The notes under the pieces are model-generated. The model searched no databases, had not been told where the DNA came from, and was given only the letters and a program-made list of their open reading frames with translations. Positions 1-13,050 of a stretch of 64,000 nt of DNA are shown piece after piece. Origin of the DNA: Morinoia aosen (Eukaryota; Arthropoda; Malacostraca; Amphipoda; Talitridae); contig CM059566.1 of assembly GCA_030386875.1 (NCBI GenBank), positions 43,188,068 through 43,252,067 of the forward strand, in the 5' to 3' direction. The position numbers and the translations under genes were made by a program. Numbering within the stretch: position 1 is the stretch's first letter; each line of letters starts with the position of its first letter.

Positions 1-1059
1 GAGCCTTTGACTTACTGAATAACACTCTGTTTGCCCACATTAAACGTTTAAAACTTAATCCATTTACTAATATAAAGATGCAAATCAACTGTACTTAACT
101 ACAATGGACTCGTAGGTCTCATTGTATCAAGGTTTTTTCTGGTTTTGTTCGCCCTTACATCTGAGAATCGTTTTCAAATTCTACACTATTGGCCAGTCTA
201 TTTATAGGGGTTAAAGAAGGTAACCTTTAAAATAATTATCCATTTATCGTGAAAAATGTTCCCCTTGGCAATACGACGAAGGATGAACTTCATCTACCAA
301 ACTAGAGAAGTCGTTGCTGATGAATTCCTCATCTTAACTTGAGAAGTCTCTGCGCATCCGTGCGTTGCTAAACTCAAGCTGTCATTAATTGATAAAATAA
401 AAATGAATAAAGCTGAACATTGACAAATCTAAACTTGATAACGACAAATAAAATTGAATTTTACTGTTTTTTACCCTACACTGAACTACACTGCCACCAA
501 GCAACACTGCTGTGTGAAATAGAATTTAAAAAAATTACGTTGTCTTAGCGGCAACGGTAGGATGCATCGACTCGGTGACCCTACGTGCCATAAAACGTAG
601 CGTAGTTAATTCGACTTCGATGAGTTTACGCCACCAGCTGCATCGCTGCCATGTCGTAAATAATTAGAAAATCCGTGGACCCTAAACTCGACTGCTCTCT
701 GTCGGAGACTTCAACGCAGAGAAGGAAGCGATCTCACTGGGGAATTGATCCGAACATGAAATTGCAAGTCTCTTGCCTATTAAAGTTGACGAATATGGTA
801 TTGACCTCATGGGCCCTCAGTAACAGTGCAATCATTTATACGAAGCAATAAGGAATTCAAGTTCGCAAATCAGCTTCCAAATGTTTTGCCTCGCTGCTTT
901 CAACACATGTGATGCTATGTTTATAAAGTAAAAAAGGATGTTTTATTCTATCAAGCCTGACACGTATCATACTGTACGTTCGTCTTTCAAATGCGTTAAA
1001 ACTAAAATCTGGACGCAATGACAGTCACACATGTTTGAGCTGGTACCCATTTCGAACAC
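1..1059. other. Unassigned AT-rich sequence
   Basis: I see no coding region, RNA gene or clear repeat here. Open frames are short and show no recognisable motif. Confidence 0.5.
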
Positions 1060-1199
1060 TTTGGTAAAGTGGGGAATCATGGTACAGTTCTCCCTTTTCC
1101 CTAGGGGCAGATTCACCACGCTTGGATTACTGGGAATCGATCCGGTGACCCTTCTTGTGGAAGGTACGCACTCTCAACCACTATGCCAAGGTGACCTGT
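1060..1199 (-). repeat. tRNA-derived SINE head
   Basis: Read on the minus strand, this stretch has an RNA polymerase III type 2 internal promoter. The A box is TGGCATAGTGG (complement of 1178-1188), one mismatch from the tRNA A-box consensus. The B box is GGATCGATTCC (within the complement of 1132-1143), also one mismatch from consensus. The two start about 45 bp apart, which is tRNA-like. The sequence between them does not convince me as a functional tRNA cloverleaf, and sequence continues past the B box toward 1060 like a SINE body. I infer a SINE copy; a tRNA pseudogene is the alternative. The 3' boundary and target duplication were not found. Confidence 0.6.
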
Positions 1200-4100
1200 A
1201 ACTAGAAGATATTTTTTAAATTTCCTGTCCATTGTCTCAATAACCCTTAAATGGCCCAAATTTTTTTACTCAAAGCCTATTCCCAATATCACAACCACTG
1301 TCATTAGACTGACGCTGGCATCAAGTTACGTCCAACATCAAAGTGGGGACGGAACTGCCATCCGGCAGAAAGCTAAAAAATTACATTAGGGTGAAAATTC
1401 GACATGATATAAGTTGTGTTAACATTTTTAATGAGTGTGGCAAGTGTGGTACGCGGGGCCGTTGAAGGTATGAAGGAACGCAATCTTTTACGATGCGTGT
1501 ACCCTGTATATAGCCTATGAAATTTGTTTAAAAAGTTTAACAAACGTTAGATAATTCTGTTATTTAGATCAGGTTTGAACAGAATAGTTGAAGTGACTTG
1601 TTTTAAGATAAAAAGATTTCTAAAATCTTAAAGTTAAATTAATCTTACATAGATGGAGCGTTCATAAGGTCCCTGAATTGATAATGGAAAAAACAACATT
1701 AACTCTTATTAATAAACCCATGCGCTTTTATTTAATGCTATGAGAATAATATATCCCCAATAAAGAATTTGTATTAAAATTACTACCTTAGAGCTCTTGA
1801 CCTCATCATTTGTATTTTCAAACACATCACCAACAGCGTATTCGTAGAAAATTATGGTTTCAAGTCGTATTTTTTAAAGCTAATAAATTATCTAATATTT
1901 GCTACAAAATAGGTTGCTTCTTTATATTTTTATTATTACCTTGACGCTCAATAGACATTATTTTCCTAATAATGGTAGTTAGTTTCACCTTTTCCATTTT
2001 CAAGTCAGGTTTTTGAATTCAAACAGAATCTCAATTGCTTGAAAATTTGCTACAGGTCAAATTGTCAATTTTTTCTAGCAGCAACGGATGATGAGTGACA
2101 TTAACACTTAACTGCATTAATTTTGCTTAACTTTTACTGAAGCAGAATATTTTTTACCCATCCTTCGTTAAACACTTGATCTGTAGCTTATTGTTGTCCA
2201 CAAATGAGTCTGTTCGTACAATTCAGTTCTAAATTAATCTCAAGAATAAATTCTTGAGTCTACCAAACTTGTTTCCATCTAAGAAGTGATATTCAAAGGC
2301 AAAAAATAGGCTGTGTTAGCGGTTTAAGAATTTATGCTATGTTATTATTTCATATTATAATCTTTCAACCGTAGAAAATGTTACAAAAATATTCTAAGGC
2401 GTTTACCTGAATGCTAATAACTTGAGATTAACTTAAACACGTCTGAACCGTTTCATGCAACTTTCATGCAACAAATCATGTCACGAGATTATATGCATTC
2501 AACAATTCAGACACCAAAATTTGACGTCGATGCAAAAACTCAGGGAATAATTATGCAAAAAAATAATCAGACTATTTAAATCAACATAATTTTTAATTTT
2601 CATCAGACGGAAATTTGATTTTTAATTTTAAAAGAAAAATTAGTAAAGCCTGTATATATTTTGTCTGTAGGGCACGATGGTAAATGCCGTTCTGTCGAGC
2701 CGCATTTACCCTAAGAAATTTGCATTGCTTAGCTTTAATTATTATCAAGAAACCATCTGAGCCATAAGGCTCTAATAAATAGCAAAAGAATCCGGAAGTC
2801 TGGCCAAAACGTGTGCCAACATTGTGACTGCAGGAGCATTTTGTTCGTGTGGTCAAGTGAGTTGGCTTTAGAATAAGACAACTATGTGCAAATACATATA
2901 GCAACGAAATTTTATTTTGAAACTATTTATGGCTTCTTTGGCCCTGAAGAGTATTTACATCAGAATTCCTAGATTTATGGTTTATGTAAGTTTGTTGTAT
3001 GATCGCAATGCAAGACTAACTTATTAGTATTACCGCTCTCGAATGTATGAATTGTTCAGCCGATAAGAGCAATCGATCTCAGCTCTACGCGAGTCAATCG
3101 CTCAGTGGTCACAAAGCCCCTCTCTTACTCGAACATCAAGAATTTATAGGGATTTTAATTTTCTTTCCAGGCGGAAATTTGTTTGAGAAATTTGTAGGGA
3201 AAAATATGTTTGATCTTTCGTAACTGATGAATTGAAATATTTACTCACCAACACAATCCAACTTTGTTAAGCTTTTCAGATTCATTTCCGTTCACAAAAT
3301 GTACTGTTTTTGTTACGACAATAACACGCGGGTAGTGTAAGTTTTTTATTCTGAAACCATTGTGATAATAGGGAGCTCAAGAATATAATTTTGAGCATCT
3401 GTGAAGATGAGTGCGAGATAAACTTAGCAAAAAATGACCTTCGTGAGCAGTTTACATCTTGAATTTAGTGAAATATTTATTGCAAATGCGTTGTTCTCCT
3501 TCTACGGAGGTAGTATTTTAATCTGTATGGACATGAACAAAGAGGCCTCGTTTTCTGCAATGGTTGCACTTCAATTTGGGCTTGAGCAAAAATAAATTTA
3601 ATAACTTCCTGTAATTCTAGACATTACTCTGACGTTTTGAATTTGTTTTATTGGTAAATTCAAATTGTTAACTTTTAAATTTGTTTGATTAATAAATTTA
3701 AATTATAAACTTTTAAATTTTTGAATTGGTAACATGGAATAATTTAATTCATAATTCATTTGCATCGTATTACAGCCGTTAATACCAATTTTAAAACTCA
3801 GTAAAGGTATACAATACCCAAACTTCTGTACCCACCGCTAGACCTATTTCTGTTCCAGCAGACCGAATTTCTGTAGCTGATGTTAGAAAAAAAAACTAAC
3901 AGGGATAGTTCTACCAACAACCAATCCTTATCTCACGTCTAAACAAAGAACATATAATATTCTAGTATTTCAGCGAAGGCAGTTATTGCGGTAGTTGAAG
4001 AAAGAGCATCCAAATGCTCACAGTCTCACATACTTCACTTCTCAAGTTTGTGTAGCGAGTGAATGTTAAGTTTGAGCCCGGTGACCCGCAGGGCAAAGTT

Positions 4101-4835
4101 ACACTCAACTTATTGTGGGAATATACTTAGAATGACCTCTACTGGACATCTCTGCAGGCTTAGAATTGCTGTTTTGACTTTGACATTCACGCTCGTTCGA
4201 TGCGGTGACTGACGGGTGTACTAACTGAACAAGCCAGCGGAGGCGTGTCGTCTAGGGATTTTAGGAATATGAGTACATATCATAGAAAACTTTACCATTT
4301 TACACGAAGTTCTTCTAAGTTATTTTCAACTTGGAGTTAGGAAAATGGGGGTAATATTATGTCAATCAAGTATGTGCGCAAGCAATGAGAAATTTTTCAA
4401 TATATTGGCTCTCAATTGGGAGTCATTAATGTTTTATTAGGTGTAAAAAAGTACAACAAATAAAAAGACATTCTTCCTATGTGTGTTTTACCTAATTGAA
4501 TTATTCGTAAATGACGGTCGCGAATTAGCTGTACGTGGCAATATTTAGTTTTGTTTTATGAGACAAGCATAACTCACAAAATTAAAATTTCTTAATCGAA
4601 GTAGTTACAAACTTTTGAGACTAACTGACACTAAGTATTTGAGATTTACTGACGCTAACTTCTCTCGTTAGTTACTGACGTACTTAACAAATGAATTTCT
4701 TTTTATATCTCCACCAACAGTGGTCCATTCAACCGGTTGACGCAAACGTAGCTTGAAAGACAAGTCAATTTTGCTAGTACGTGAATAGACTGGGTATTTA
4801 AAACCAAGTCAGCCGCCGTACGAGACTATGTTGCT
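1200..4835. other. Unassigned AT-rich sequence
   Basis: No coding region or structured repeat is evident. A few short open frames, such as one on the minus strand at 2593-2904, show no recognisable domain and have no supporting context. Confidence 0.5.
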
Positions 4836-4839
4836 CAAT

Positions 4840-5110
4840 TACCAAGTGAGGTATTGTGACACTGTGGTGACACAATGAAGCTGTGACACGCATCTGCCGC
4901 ATGAGGCATTGTGACACGGTGGTCACCGTGTGTCATGACACTGCAAAGTTGTGACACTGTGAATCTGTGAAACTGTCACACTCAAATGCTAAGTGAGGCA
5001 TTGTAACATGGTGGTGACATTGTGTCATTAAACAATTAAGCTGTAACACTGTGACACTCAAGTGAGGCATTGTAACACAGTGGTGACAGTATGTGGTGAC
5101 ACAATAATAA
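4840..5110. repeat. Degenerate tandem repeat, GAGGCATTGTGACAC type
   Basis: The phrase GAGGCATTGTGACACGGTGG recurs four times with substitutions (near 4848, 4904, 4996 and 5062). It is separated by GTGACAC/GTCATGACAC-like words. Spacing varies, so this is an old or unevenly amplified minisatellite. GTGAC and GTCAC words occur on both strands, giving many possible small hairpins. Confidence 0.65.
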
Positions 5111-5113
5111 TCG

Positions 5114-5159
5114 CTGCATGCTGATATGATGTTGCTAAGCTCACCATATCAGCATGCAG
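5114..5159. repeat. Perfect 15-bp inverted repeat (hairpin)
   Basis: CTGCATGCTGATATG at 5114-5128 is exactly complementary to CATATCAGCATGCAG at 5145-5159, with a 16-base loop. It lies at the right edge of the degenerate tandem repeat. It could be a small palindromic element or a chance expansion product; no function can be assigned. Confidence 0.8.
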
Positions 5160-7480
5160 TGCACGAGACGAGAGCGGTGCAGCTGAGGGAGGGTCAACAG
5201 AGCTGCCAAATAATTGCTGTGTTATTCGTGCGTGTCCATCAACCGCTGTTGTAGGATATTAAAGACATGTGATTCAAAGTTAAAGTACATTGAAATTTTA
5301 TAGATTTGATTCATGCGTAATAACGTCAGTAGACTTAAGCACGCGCTAGTATTAGATAAAAAAGTGGTGTTGAGAAGAGAAAGTTGTAACCATGCCGAGT
5401 TTACCTCTTTTCAAGAGACGTCTTCCATGTTGTTTTTGCTTCTCGAAGTTTCATTTTTCACTGAAATGGTTTCACTTTCGTTTGAGTTGAGAAAAGCTGT
5501 GGGAAAATCTCTTTATTTTGAATTTCAATACTAATCGGCAAATTTCCATGTAGCTGAATGTGTGACGCTAAATTTCTACCCACAAGAACACAATTAACCT
5601 TTTTATAAAGTTACTTCAAAATCAAAGTGTACATAAACACGGTCGTCACCTTGCAAGAGCAGCTGAGTAGTAGCAGAGTGGCAGAGTCTATAACTCTGCT
5701 AGTCATGACAAATAATCAAGCACGAAAAATACTCTTGCGAGCGGAGAATGTTTTTTCTTATTTGCATAACTCAAAGCATCTAAAAACGGAAGTGATATTC
5801 TGCAAAGCTAATGTCAGCTTCAGTCTTCGCGTATGCTTCATTGATTTGCCAAGGATCTTCGAAGCTGAGGTATGCCTGCAGTTAAAGTCAAGACGCATGT
5901 TCAGATCGTCTGTCTAGTCATTTCCGTGCGGGGTTATTTGCCATGAGTGGCAGAGTAATAGACTCTTCCACTCTGTTAGTACTCTGATACTCATGACAAA
6001 TAAATGCACAGAATTTACTGCCTCATAAATTTACTGCGTTTTGAAACAGAAAGAAATGTTGCTGATGTTAAATGTACCATGACACGTTTTGCACAATCTC
6101 TGCCAGGCATAGCAGTAACTGAGAAAAATATCCCAGGTCCTGAAAAAACAAGATGCTGAAGACCTCCAAGCTTATACTAGTGAAGAGTGTAACATAAAAA
6201 TGCTCCACTCTATCGTAGTTCACCATCAAGGTTCTCTCTGTGATCTTCACTGCGCAGTCTGCATCGAACTAAATATGCCACAGTTTAAATTGCCACTCTA
6301 TTACTGGGACTTTACCATCATGGTTACGGCTTCCTGATTTCAAAAAAGTCAAATCGTATTGCAGCAAGTAGCAAGTACACTATTAAAAAATTCTATACCT
6401 AATATGATTTAGAGCATTGTACTAAAAATTTACAAATTATTTCTGAACAAATTCGGTCATCCTAAGCAGCTGTTAAATAAAATATAAAACCTTACAGGAG
6501 TTCACTCTCATTTTAAATTGGCTAAATGCTTCAGCTTAAGCAAAATGAGGGTTTTGGTAAGCATTCTCATAGATAGTCGTTTTACATTTTGACTCGGTGG
6601 TGACGGGATCCCATGTCTATTTATCTCACACTAGGGTGTTCACGAAACAAAAACATTCTCCTTGACATTCGCTGTCGTAAAAATTCAACCTACAACTTGA
6701 AATGATTCGTGAAGTGGTTGCATTGTGGTACTCGGTACTCTGTTTTGCGTCATGGTACTCGATACTCAGTGTCGAGTTGTAGTACCTACTTCTCTGTTTA
6801 ACATCAGACAAATAAATTCGTTATCATGCATCGAAGATATTATTGAAAAAACACACCCATTGGATTTTCGTACCAAATGTGTCATTTGATAACGTATAAT
6901 ATCTTATAAAGTCTCTGAAAATATAAGTTTTTCTGGCATTTCGGAATATCATGCATAAATAGGTATATTGTACACTTTAAATCCTAGATTGATACAAGTC
7001 TTGTGCGTAAGAACTAATTTTATGTAGGACATATAAATGGGCAGCTGTTGAATGTCTCATCAAAACGGCTCTTGAACTTAAAGATGAGACGGGTTCATCG
7101 GCCACTAATTGTTATTTCACAGCCCATTAGCAAAAATTTCCTGTAAGCGTGAACATGTTGAAAAATACTAATAATATTGAAAGTTTCAAAGTTACGTTGA
7201 ACGTGAACGCTTTTCTAGCACTGAACGGTTAATTAAAAAATACATTAGGCAAAAATACTCCAAATGATACTGAAAACCGATTCCTGTATTTGGCGCAGTA
7301 AGGAATTTTCGATGGTGTATGCTGGTGGAACGCAGACAAGGGGACGAGGCCACTGGACTGAGCTAAAGTGTCTCAAAAAATTCTAGCACCTAACGACACA
7401 CTTCGGCCCAGCGCTCGCATATGTAACCAGCAGATAGATCAGGGTGGGGAGCGTGAGAAGTCAGATGCCATTTCATCTGT
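5160..7480. other. Unassigned sequence with a short duplicated motif
   Basis: No gene is recognised. Two related segments near 5675-5715 and 5945-6005 share TGGCAGAGT, a following ACTCT-type complement and CATGACAAATAA, so they look like diverged copies of a small hairpin-forming repeat. Open frames at 5313-5534 and 5627-5917 show no recognisable domain. Confidence 0.4.
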
Positions 7481-7485
7481 ATGGG

Positions 7486-7650
7486 CATACATTTCACTCG
7501 TCCCCGAGATTTATATATTCCTCTCATCACCGAAGATTTATATGATCCCACTCGTTCAAGAAATTTCTATACTCCACTCGCCCCCGAGATTTATAAATTC
7601 CATATGTCCCCAAGATTTATTTATGTATTTCACTCGTCCCTGAGGATGTC
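7486..7650 (+). repeat. Degenerate short tandem repeat
   Basis: Five imperfect copies of a unit of roughly 30-36 bp carry CACTCGTCCCCGAGATTTAT. The copies differ by substitutions and small indels. Two overlapping open frames cross the array (7368-7643 and 7481-8026); I treat them as products of the repeat rather than genes. Confidence 0.65.
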
Positions 7651-8254
7651 ATCGAGAAAAATGAGTAGTATGGAAAGGTATATTTCTATTTTTACTAACT
7701 GTGTACTTAGAATATTTCGGTTGTGCTTGCTTATTCGTCAGCAAACAGTATTTCTTCACAAATACCATGAAAAACTATCCAATCTCAAATCAGAATTTTT
7801 GCAGATCATTTGTGCAAATCTTAGTAATACCAACTACTGTACTGGCAAATTTTCGCAACATCTTTCACAATGGGTCTTCTTTTCAAAAAATACTACAGCT
7901 TTATTGCTTGTTCGGACAAGCTTGCAAGAACTGGCGAGTCAGTTCATGAACTATAGTACAGCTTCAAATGTAGTACATGCAGAAAGATCTTTTCAATACA
8001 CACATTCTCAATCATGGATTTCATGAGACTACCAGCGAGCAGTTGGCAGTTTTTCATAGGCTTGATTGAGCTGGCGTTATTAGCGAGGAACAAGCATATA
8101 TAACTAAGCGACTCCATGTGAGGTTTTCACTGACTCATCCTAGGAGAAGTGAGGTGAGAAAGAGAGGATTAGGGAAGTCCGTATGTCAAGGTCAGCTATG
8201 GTGGGGAGAAAGAGGGGGTAAAAGAAAGGGAAATCAACCCTCCTGATTTGGTGG

Positions 8255-8520
8255 TCTAGAGAGCCAAAAACTACTTGACTTCTTCCAGAGAACTAAAAAC
8301 TACTTGACTTCTAACAGGGGATCAAGAACTACTTGATTTCTTTCATAGGATCACAAGCTGCTAGATTTCTTTCGGCGAATCACGATACTAGATTTATTTC
8401 AGAGGATCACAAGATTCTTTCATCGTATCAAGAGGTACGTAACTTCTTTCACGGGACCACGAGCTATTCTTGACTTATTCCAAAGGACCAAGGGCTTCTC
8501 GATATCTCTCTTATCGCATT
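8255..8520 (+). repeat. Degenerate ~29-bp tandem repeat
   Basis: About eight imperfect copies follow the pattern GGATCAAGAACTACTTGA followed by TTTCTTTCA. Divergence rises from left to right. No coding potential is maintained across copies. Confidence 0.65.
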
Positions 8521-10435
8521 TTTTACAAAGTAATACTTTGTTAAGTGCCGTGATAGGAGGAAGTTTACATGCCCGTCCTACAGGTCATGAAGTGTCGTGT
8601 AATTTGCATTATAGACTAGTCCAGTTTAACAGTCATAACATCCGTGCATCTAACTTCACGTATGCGAAGCATGTATGATTTGAAGTGTGGCGAGCTGTTA
8701 GTCTAATTGCCTCGCGGTTAGCCAGAGGTATGAATTATAGTCGTCATGGAAATTATAATCAATACCTTAACTCTATCTAGTATACATTATACGGACATGA
8801 TACCATGTACTACACCCAAGACGGCTATGTTTACGAGTCATTTATACATTGATGAATTTGCCAAAATATCATGTCATTTTAATGTGCAGTGAGCAGTGAC
8901 AGTGACTTAGGAGAACTCATCGTACAGCTTGGCAGCATCTCAAGGACGCGCGCTCTTTTTCTGCAGCTACAGACTTAATTCAAGGATGCCAGTACAGTAA
9001 TTCAGTCGTCCTCTGCCCAGTTCCTAAGACCACACCTATGAAACTGAAGTGCCAACTATCGCCGCCTAATGCCACCTTGGCAATTATTATCTCACAAATG
9101 AGCAAGGGAATTTCGTTACCAAATATCAATTATTTTCCCACGATGAGTTAGAATTAGCACTGCAGTGCAAATATCACATGGCGACTTCTAAACCATCATA
9201 AAAAGTCTGGGACGAGATCGCAATCTGAGTAACAGCTTTACCCAGCACTAATTGCGAGACCAATCAAATCAAATCCCAGACGAATTGCGAGAGTGTGCAT
9301 GCAGGCACCACGCAGGGAGCGGGGACCCGCTGGCGTAGCGGTGTGTTGGGCTGCAGGCAACCCCAAAACGGAGCAAAAAGCGTGCCTGTTCCGGGGTACG
9401 GGACACCTTCCGCATGTCCTCGCCAGGCGGCGCTTGCAGCCTTCCTAACTTAGGAACCACCATGATTGTGGCATTCTTAACGTAAATCAATAATGAGGGA
9501 AAAGCAAGCATTTATGCTAACATTCCTGGACTCCGACTCAAGGTCTGCCAGAGGGTACACCGTGTGAGCTTGCGTCGCTTGCTTCGTGATTGTGCAATGT
9601 CTCGCTCACTGAGTCCAGGCTACCAAATTGTTCTGAATTGAGCTCCTGATGCCTCATTCCCTATTGCACCATTAAAGTGATCTTCCAACTTTCGCCCTCT
9701 GATTCTTTTGTTCCGGTGTCGCGATCCAAAGGTCCCGATCTCTATTTGTTCTCCGCATCACCCTTGCTTCTCTTGCTCTGCCTTGCAGTGAGAATGAAGC
9801 GTATAATGTCATAGCGACATGACTTCACATTTCATATCAAGCGTGCGTAATGTAGCATTTAATATGAATGCATTGCTCCTGATGCAACCTACTGCATGTG
9901 AGTTCAAAAATGAGAGCGAACACAACACTTCTTCCTTGCTCTGAAAAAATTGTGACTCTCAGAGTTATATATTACCGTCTCTTCCCAGAACATTTGAGAA
10001 TTTGTCAGACTGCCGAGCTAAAGTTGAAAAGATTTGTATAACTATTTTAAAAAGTCAGCAATTTAAAATTAGTTTACATTTTTGGAGCGATTCCTCAGTT
10101 TATTTAAATGTAAAACTGTGGTCAGCACGTAAAAAGTAAGGTTAATTTTTCTCACGTTTAAGTTTTTCGAACTCTCTATATTCTGCGACATCGGTAAAAC
10201 TTGGCATTACAGCGTCCACTTTGTCATTTTATACACTTTTAATTTAAGATTTCAGGACTGCATAAAGGAAAATAAACGAGTATGTATGCGTACGACTATG
10301 CTCAACGCGTGGTCACGAACAATCGTAACTGAATGCTGTTTCACATTTCTGTTACTAGGGTCATAGCACGAGCGAATGTAAACCACAAAAATGCAATTTT
10401 AAAGAAGAAGAAGCTGGGAGGCCTTGTTGTTTCAA
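8521..10435. other. Unassigned sequence with a small GC-richer patch
   Basis: No gene is recognised. The stretch at about 9290-9440 is richer in GC and CpG than its surroundings. It holds an 80-codon minus-strand open frame (9269-9511) with no motif I can identify. It could be an old GC-rich repeat fragment or a regulatory patch. Confidence 0.35.
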
Positions 10436-11067
10436 AATAACGCACTGAGCGAAATGTTTTTTATCCTATCCAGAACTAAGTCCGAATTTTCTCCTACAAT
10501 CCTCAGAGTCTCATTTTGGGGCAGAAGTAATGTCCGATTTAAAAATCTTGGATAAAAATGAATAAGCAAATGACCATACAAATACTTATTCATTAAAAAC
10601 CTCTCTAATGTTTTCATTATACTCTTTCTACCTCTCAACAACCTCATAAGTTTTTTGCTTGAAAATTACCTTGATTTAGAATCAAAATACAAATTGAATT
10701 TCTTTTCAATCTCTTCTCTTGTTGTAAATATAAGTCCTCTAAATAATTCTGTAGTCCTCCAAGTGATTGGAAATCAGATGCAGCAAAGTCAGGTGAATAA
10801 GGAGGATGAGTCGGTGTAACCCTGCCGAGTCTCGGACACAAGAACTGATAGGAATGAAATCTTCTTGGACGACCTTTCTTTGGCTCATCTTTCAAAGTGA
10901 AATCACAACTTCGAGAACGAGAAAACCATCCCCTGCAAACTTCTTTCATTCATTACATCACCTCTATAAGTGTGTTGAATAGATTTTGCCGCCGTACTTG
11001 CTTTAACACCTCTGTGAAACTCGTACAGTAGAACATTTCTTGTGTGATCTTTAGATAGGACAAACAT
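10436..11067 (-). pseudogene. Mariner-family transposase relic
   Basis: Translating the minus strand gives the collinear landmarks of a mariner (DD34D) transposase. The N-terminal helix-turn-helix region reads LLYEFHRGVKASTAAKSI (about 11031-10978). The WFSRSRSCDFTLKDEPKKG block follows (about 10932-10875), and then HPPYSPDFAASDF (about 10807-10771), where the third catalytic Asp lies. Downstream are LQNYLEDL and a C-terminal remnant resembling EEIEKKFNLYFDSKSR in another frame. The region between the KKGRP block and HPPYSPD, which should carry the first two catalytic Asp residues, is missing. The N-terminal blocks are in different frames and there is a stop before the C-terminus. Intact family members are about 345 residues. 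This copy cannot encode an active enzyme. Terminal inverted repeats were not located. Confidence 0.88.
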
Positions 11068-11481
11068 GGATGCCGATATTTATGAAAAATATGAAGGAAA
11101 CTAAAATAATCTGAAAGGGAATCGCTTAGTTATGTCAAAGAAATATATTACACTTAAAACAAAGAGTAAATAATTGACAAATCTGATTTTAAATATCCAT
11201 TTCAAAAATCGGACATAAATTTTTGCACCAACATGATATTTATGTTCAAATTATGCACTGCGAAATCGAATTTTGTTTTCCTCCATGTTATCCGTAATAA
11301 TTACGGGATGAACCAGTACTGTAACCTCTTAATTCGTATAAGATCATTCAGCAAACCCATCAATAATTCTGAGTCAACGAAGGCTTGATAACAGTGGAGC
11401 TACATTTTAGGTTTGGAGGCCTAGATGCGTCTCGACCTAAAGCGCATCGTTGACAATTTGCAAGTGAGTGCGCATACAACT

Positions 11482-11775
11482 ATGGGAGTTAAATGGAAAC
11501 TGTTCGAAAATTCGCACGCTATCGTTGCAAAAGTATCCTTAACGGTCATATTATTGAATTATTAGCAAGTTGGGTTCTGATTAACTTTCTTAAATGATAC
11601 CATTGCTGGTCATCGAGTGGGTATGAAAATATGTGAGTTATACGGAAACTATTATAGAATTGTTATCATTGACAAGCACCGTTGCAGAAGTGTCTTCAAT
11701 GGTCAAATTATTGAGTTATTACCAATCTTGGGTTCTGATCAACTTAATGGCTACTAATGCTAGTCATTTGAGTAA
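11482..11775 (+). repeat. Two diverged tandem copies, ~149 bp
   Basis: Segments beginning near 11482 and 11631 align along their length. Shared words include GAGTTA, GGAAACT, GTTGCA, GGTCA, ATTATTGA and TTGGGTTCTGAT. The second copy has an open frame (11633-11869) that the first lacks, so a coding role is not supported. Confidence 0.7.
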
Positions 11776-11869
11776 GACTTCAATAAATTCAGCTGCCGTA
11801 GCATCACGTACGGTACCCCCAAAGCAGCCTTCTAACCTGAAGAAAGTTCAGTACAGCAGCTTTGGGTAA

Positions 11870-12990
11870 CTTTAGTGTAATGCTTCTGTGATACGCTGCT
11901 TCAGTACTCAACAATTTGCGTTTGATGTTGCGGCGTAAATTTCAGTAATCAGGAAGATAATTTGCTACTTGACATTGTAGGACTTGTACACTTGTAGTTT
12001 CTTTACACTTTTTGCGGTTATGCTCTAATGTACACGGATTAACACGTTCAGGTACTTGCCTGCTTTGGTTGTAATTTGTAAGATGCTTGTTAAAGAGATT
12101 TGCTGAGTTGTATGATTGTTCAGGACCACGAGCTGGTATTTGTAAGCCGACCGATTGTTCAGGTTGGCCTGAAACAAAGCCAACAGTTGCAAGCGAATCA
12201 AGTGACTTGGGGTGTTATTACAAAAAAAGCAAGTGAAATTAGTTCACGACAGTTGTTATTAAACAAAATACTCCAAACACATTGTTCTTGAACTCACAGC
12301 CACTAGTAAAAATTCACTTCGTGAAATAATTTTTCAAAAACAAATAGATTCACCTCGAAAATAATAGAAAAAGTAGCGGTGAAGACATTATTCCACGTAA
12401 TCTTTTAGCTCGAAACCTTTTCTCTCGTCACTTTGATTAAAAACACGTGCAAGGTGAATAGAGATGAAATTAGAATCAGATCCGATCACCTAGCCTTCAC
12501 CTCGCTACAAATGAATATATTGGAGCTGAACCTTCAAACTTTCTCAAGTGAGATCAAACAATCATACGCAGCACGTGAAAACAGAGTAGAAATGAAAGTT
12601 TTCATATCTACTCGTCAATATTTAAAGCAGGTCAGGCGGAACGTTAACAAACTTGACTGATTTGAGAGTGCAATTTTGTTGATATTGATGAAAATACAAA
12701 ATTGTATTTTATATTCTATTTAATAAGCACTGTTTTGTTACTTGAATAACAAAGAGATTTTCGTATAAAAATCCTACTAAATACATTCATGAATTCCATT
12801 TTTGAACTAATTTATCGTTCCAATAGGTAGATTATCAAGGATTAGTTCTTGTCCAAGAGATTTACTTCTCGTCCAAATTTGATCGATCTCCTAAAGGAGA
12901 CAAGAAGAAGTTCAATATTTTCCATGCTCATGCAGTTTACAATGCGTCGCCTTTACGAATGAACATTGCATAAAATGAATTGTTCTCTTA
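11870..12990. other. Unassigned AT-rich sequence
   Basis: Short plus-strand open frames at 12100-12291 and 12433-12660 show no recognisable motif. I see no repeat structure or RNA gene. Confidence 0.4.
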
Positions 12991-12997
12991 GGTGAAA

Positions 12998-13032
12998 GTC
13001 TGAAAGTCTACACCACGAGTAGACTTTCTGAC
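12998..13032. repeat. Imperfect 14-bp inverted repeat
   Basis: GTCTGAAAGTCTAC pairs with GTAGACTTTCTGAC with one mismatch and a 7-base loop. It sits just left of the inverted-repeat element starting at 13051 and may be unrelated to it. Confidence 0.6.
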
Positions 13033-13050
13033 ATGTCTACACTATCATGG

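Noticed and set aside
8690..8745. tRNA-like stretch
   Set aside because: No B box and no cloverleaf pairing could be made.
9269..9511. 80-codon minus-strand open frame in a GC-rich patch
   Set aside because: No motif or context; composition alone can explain it.
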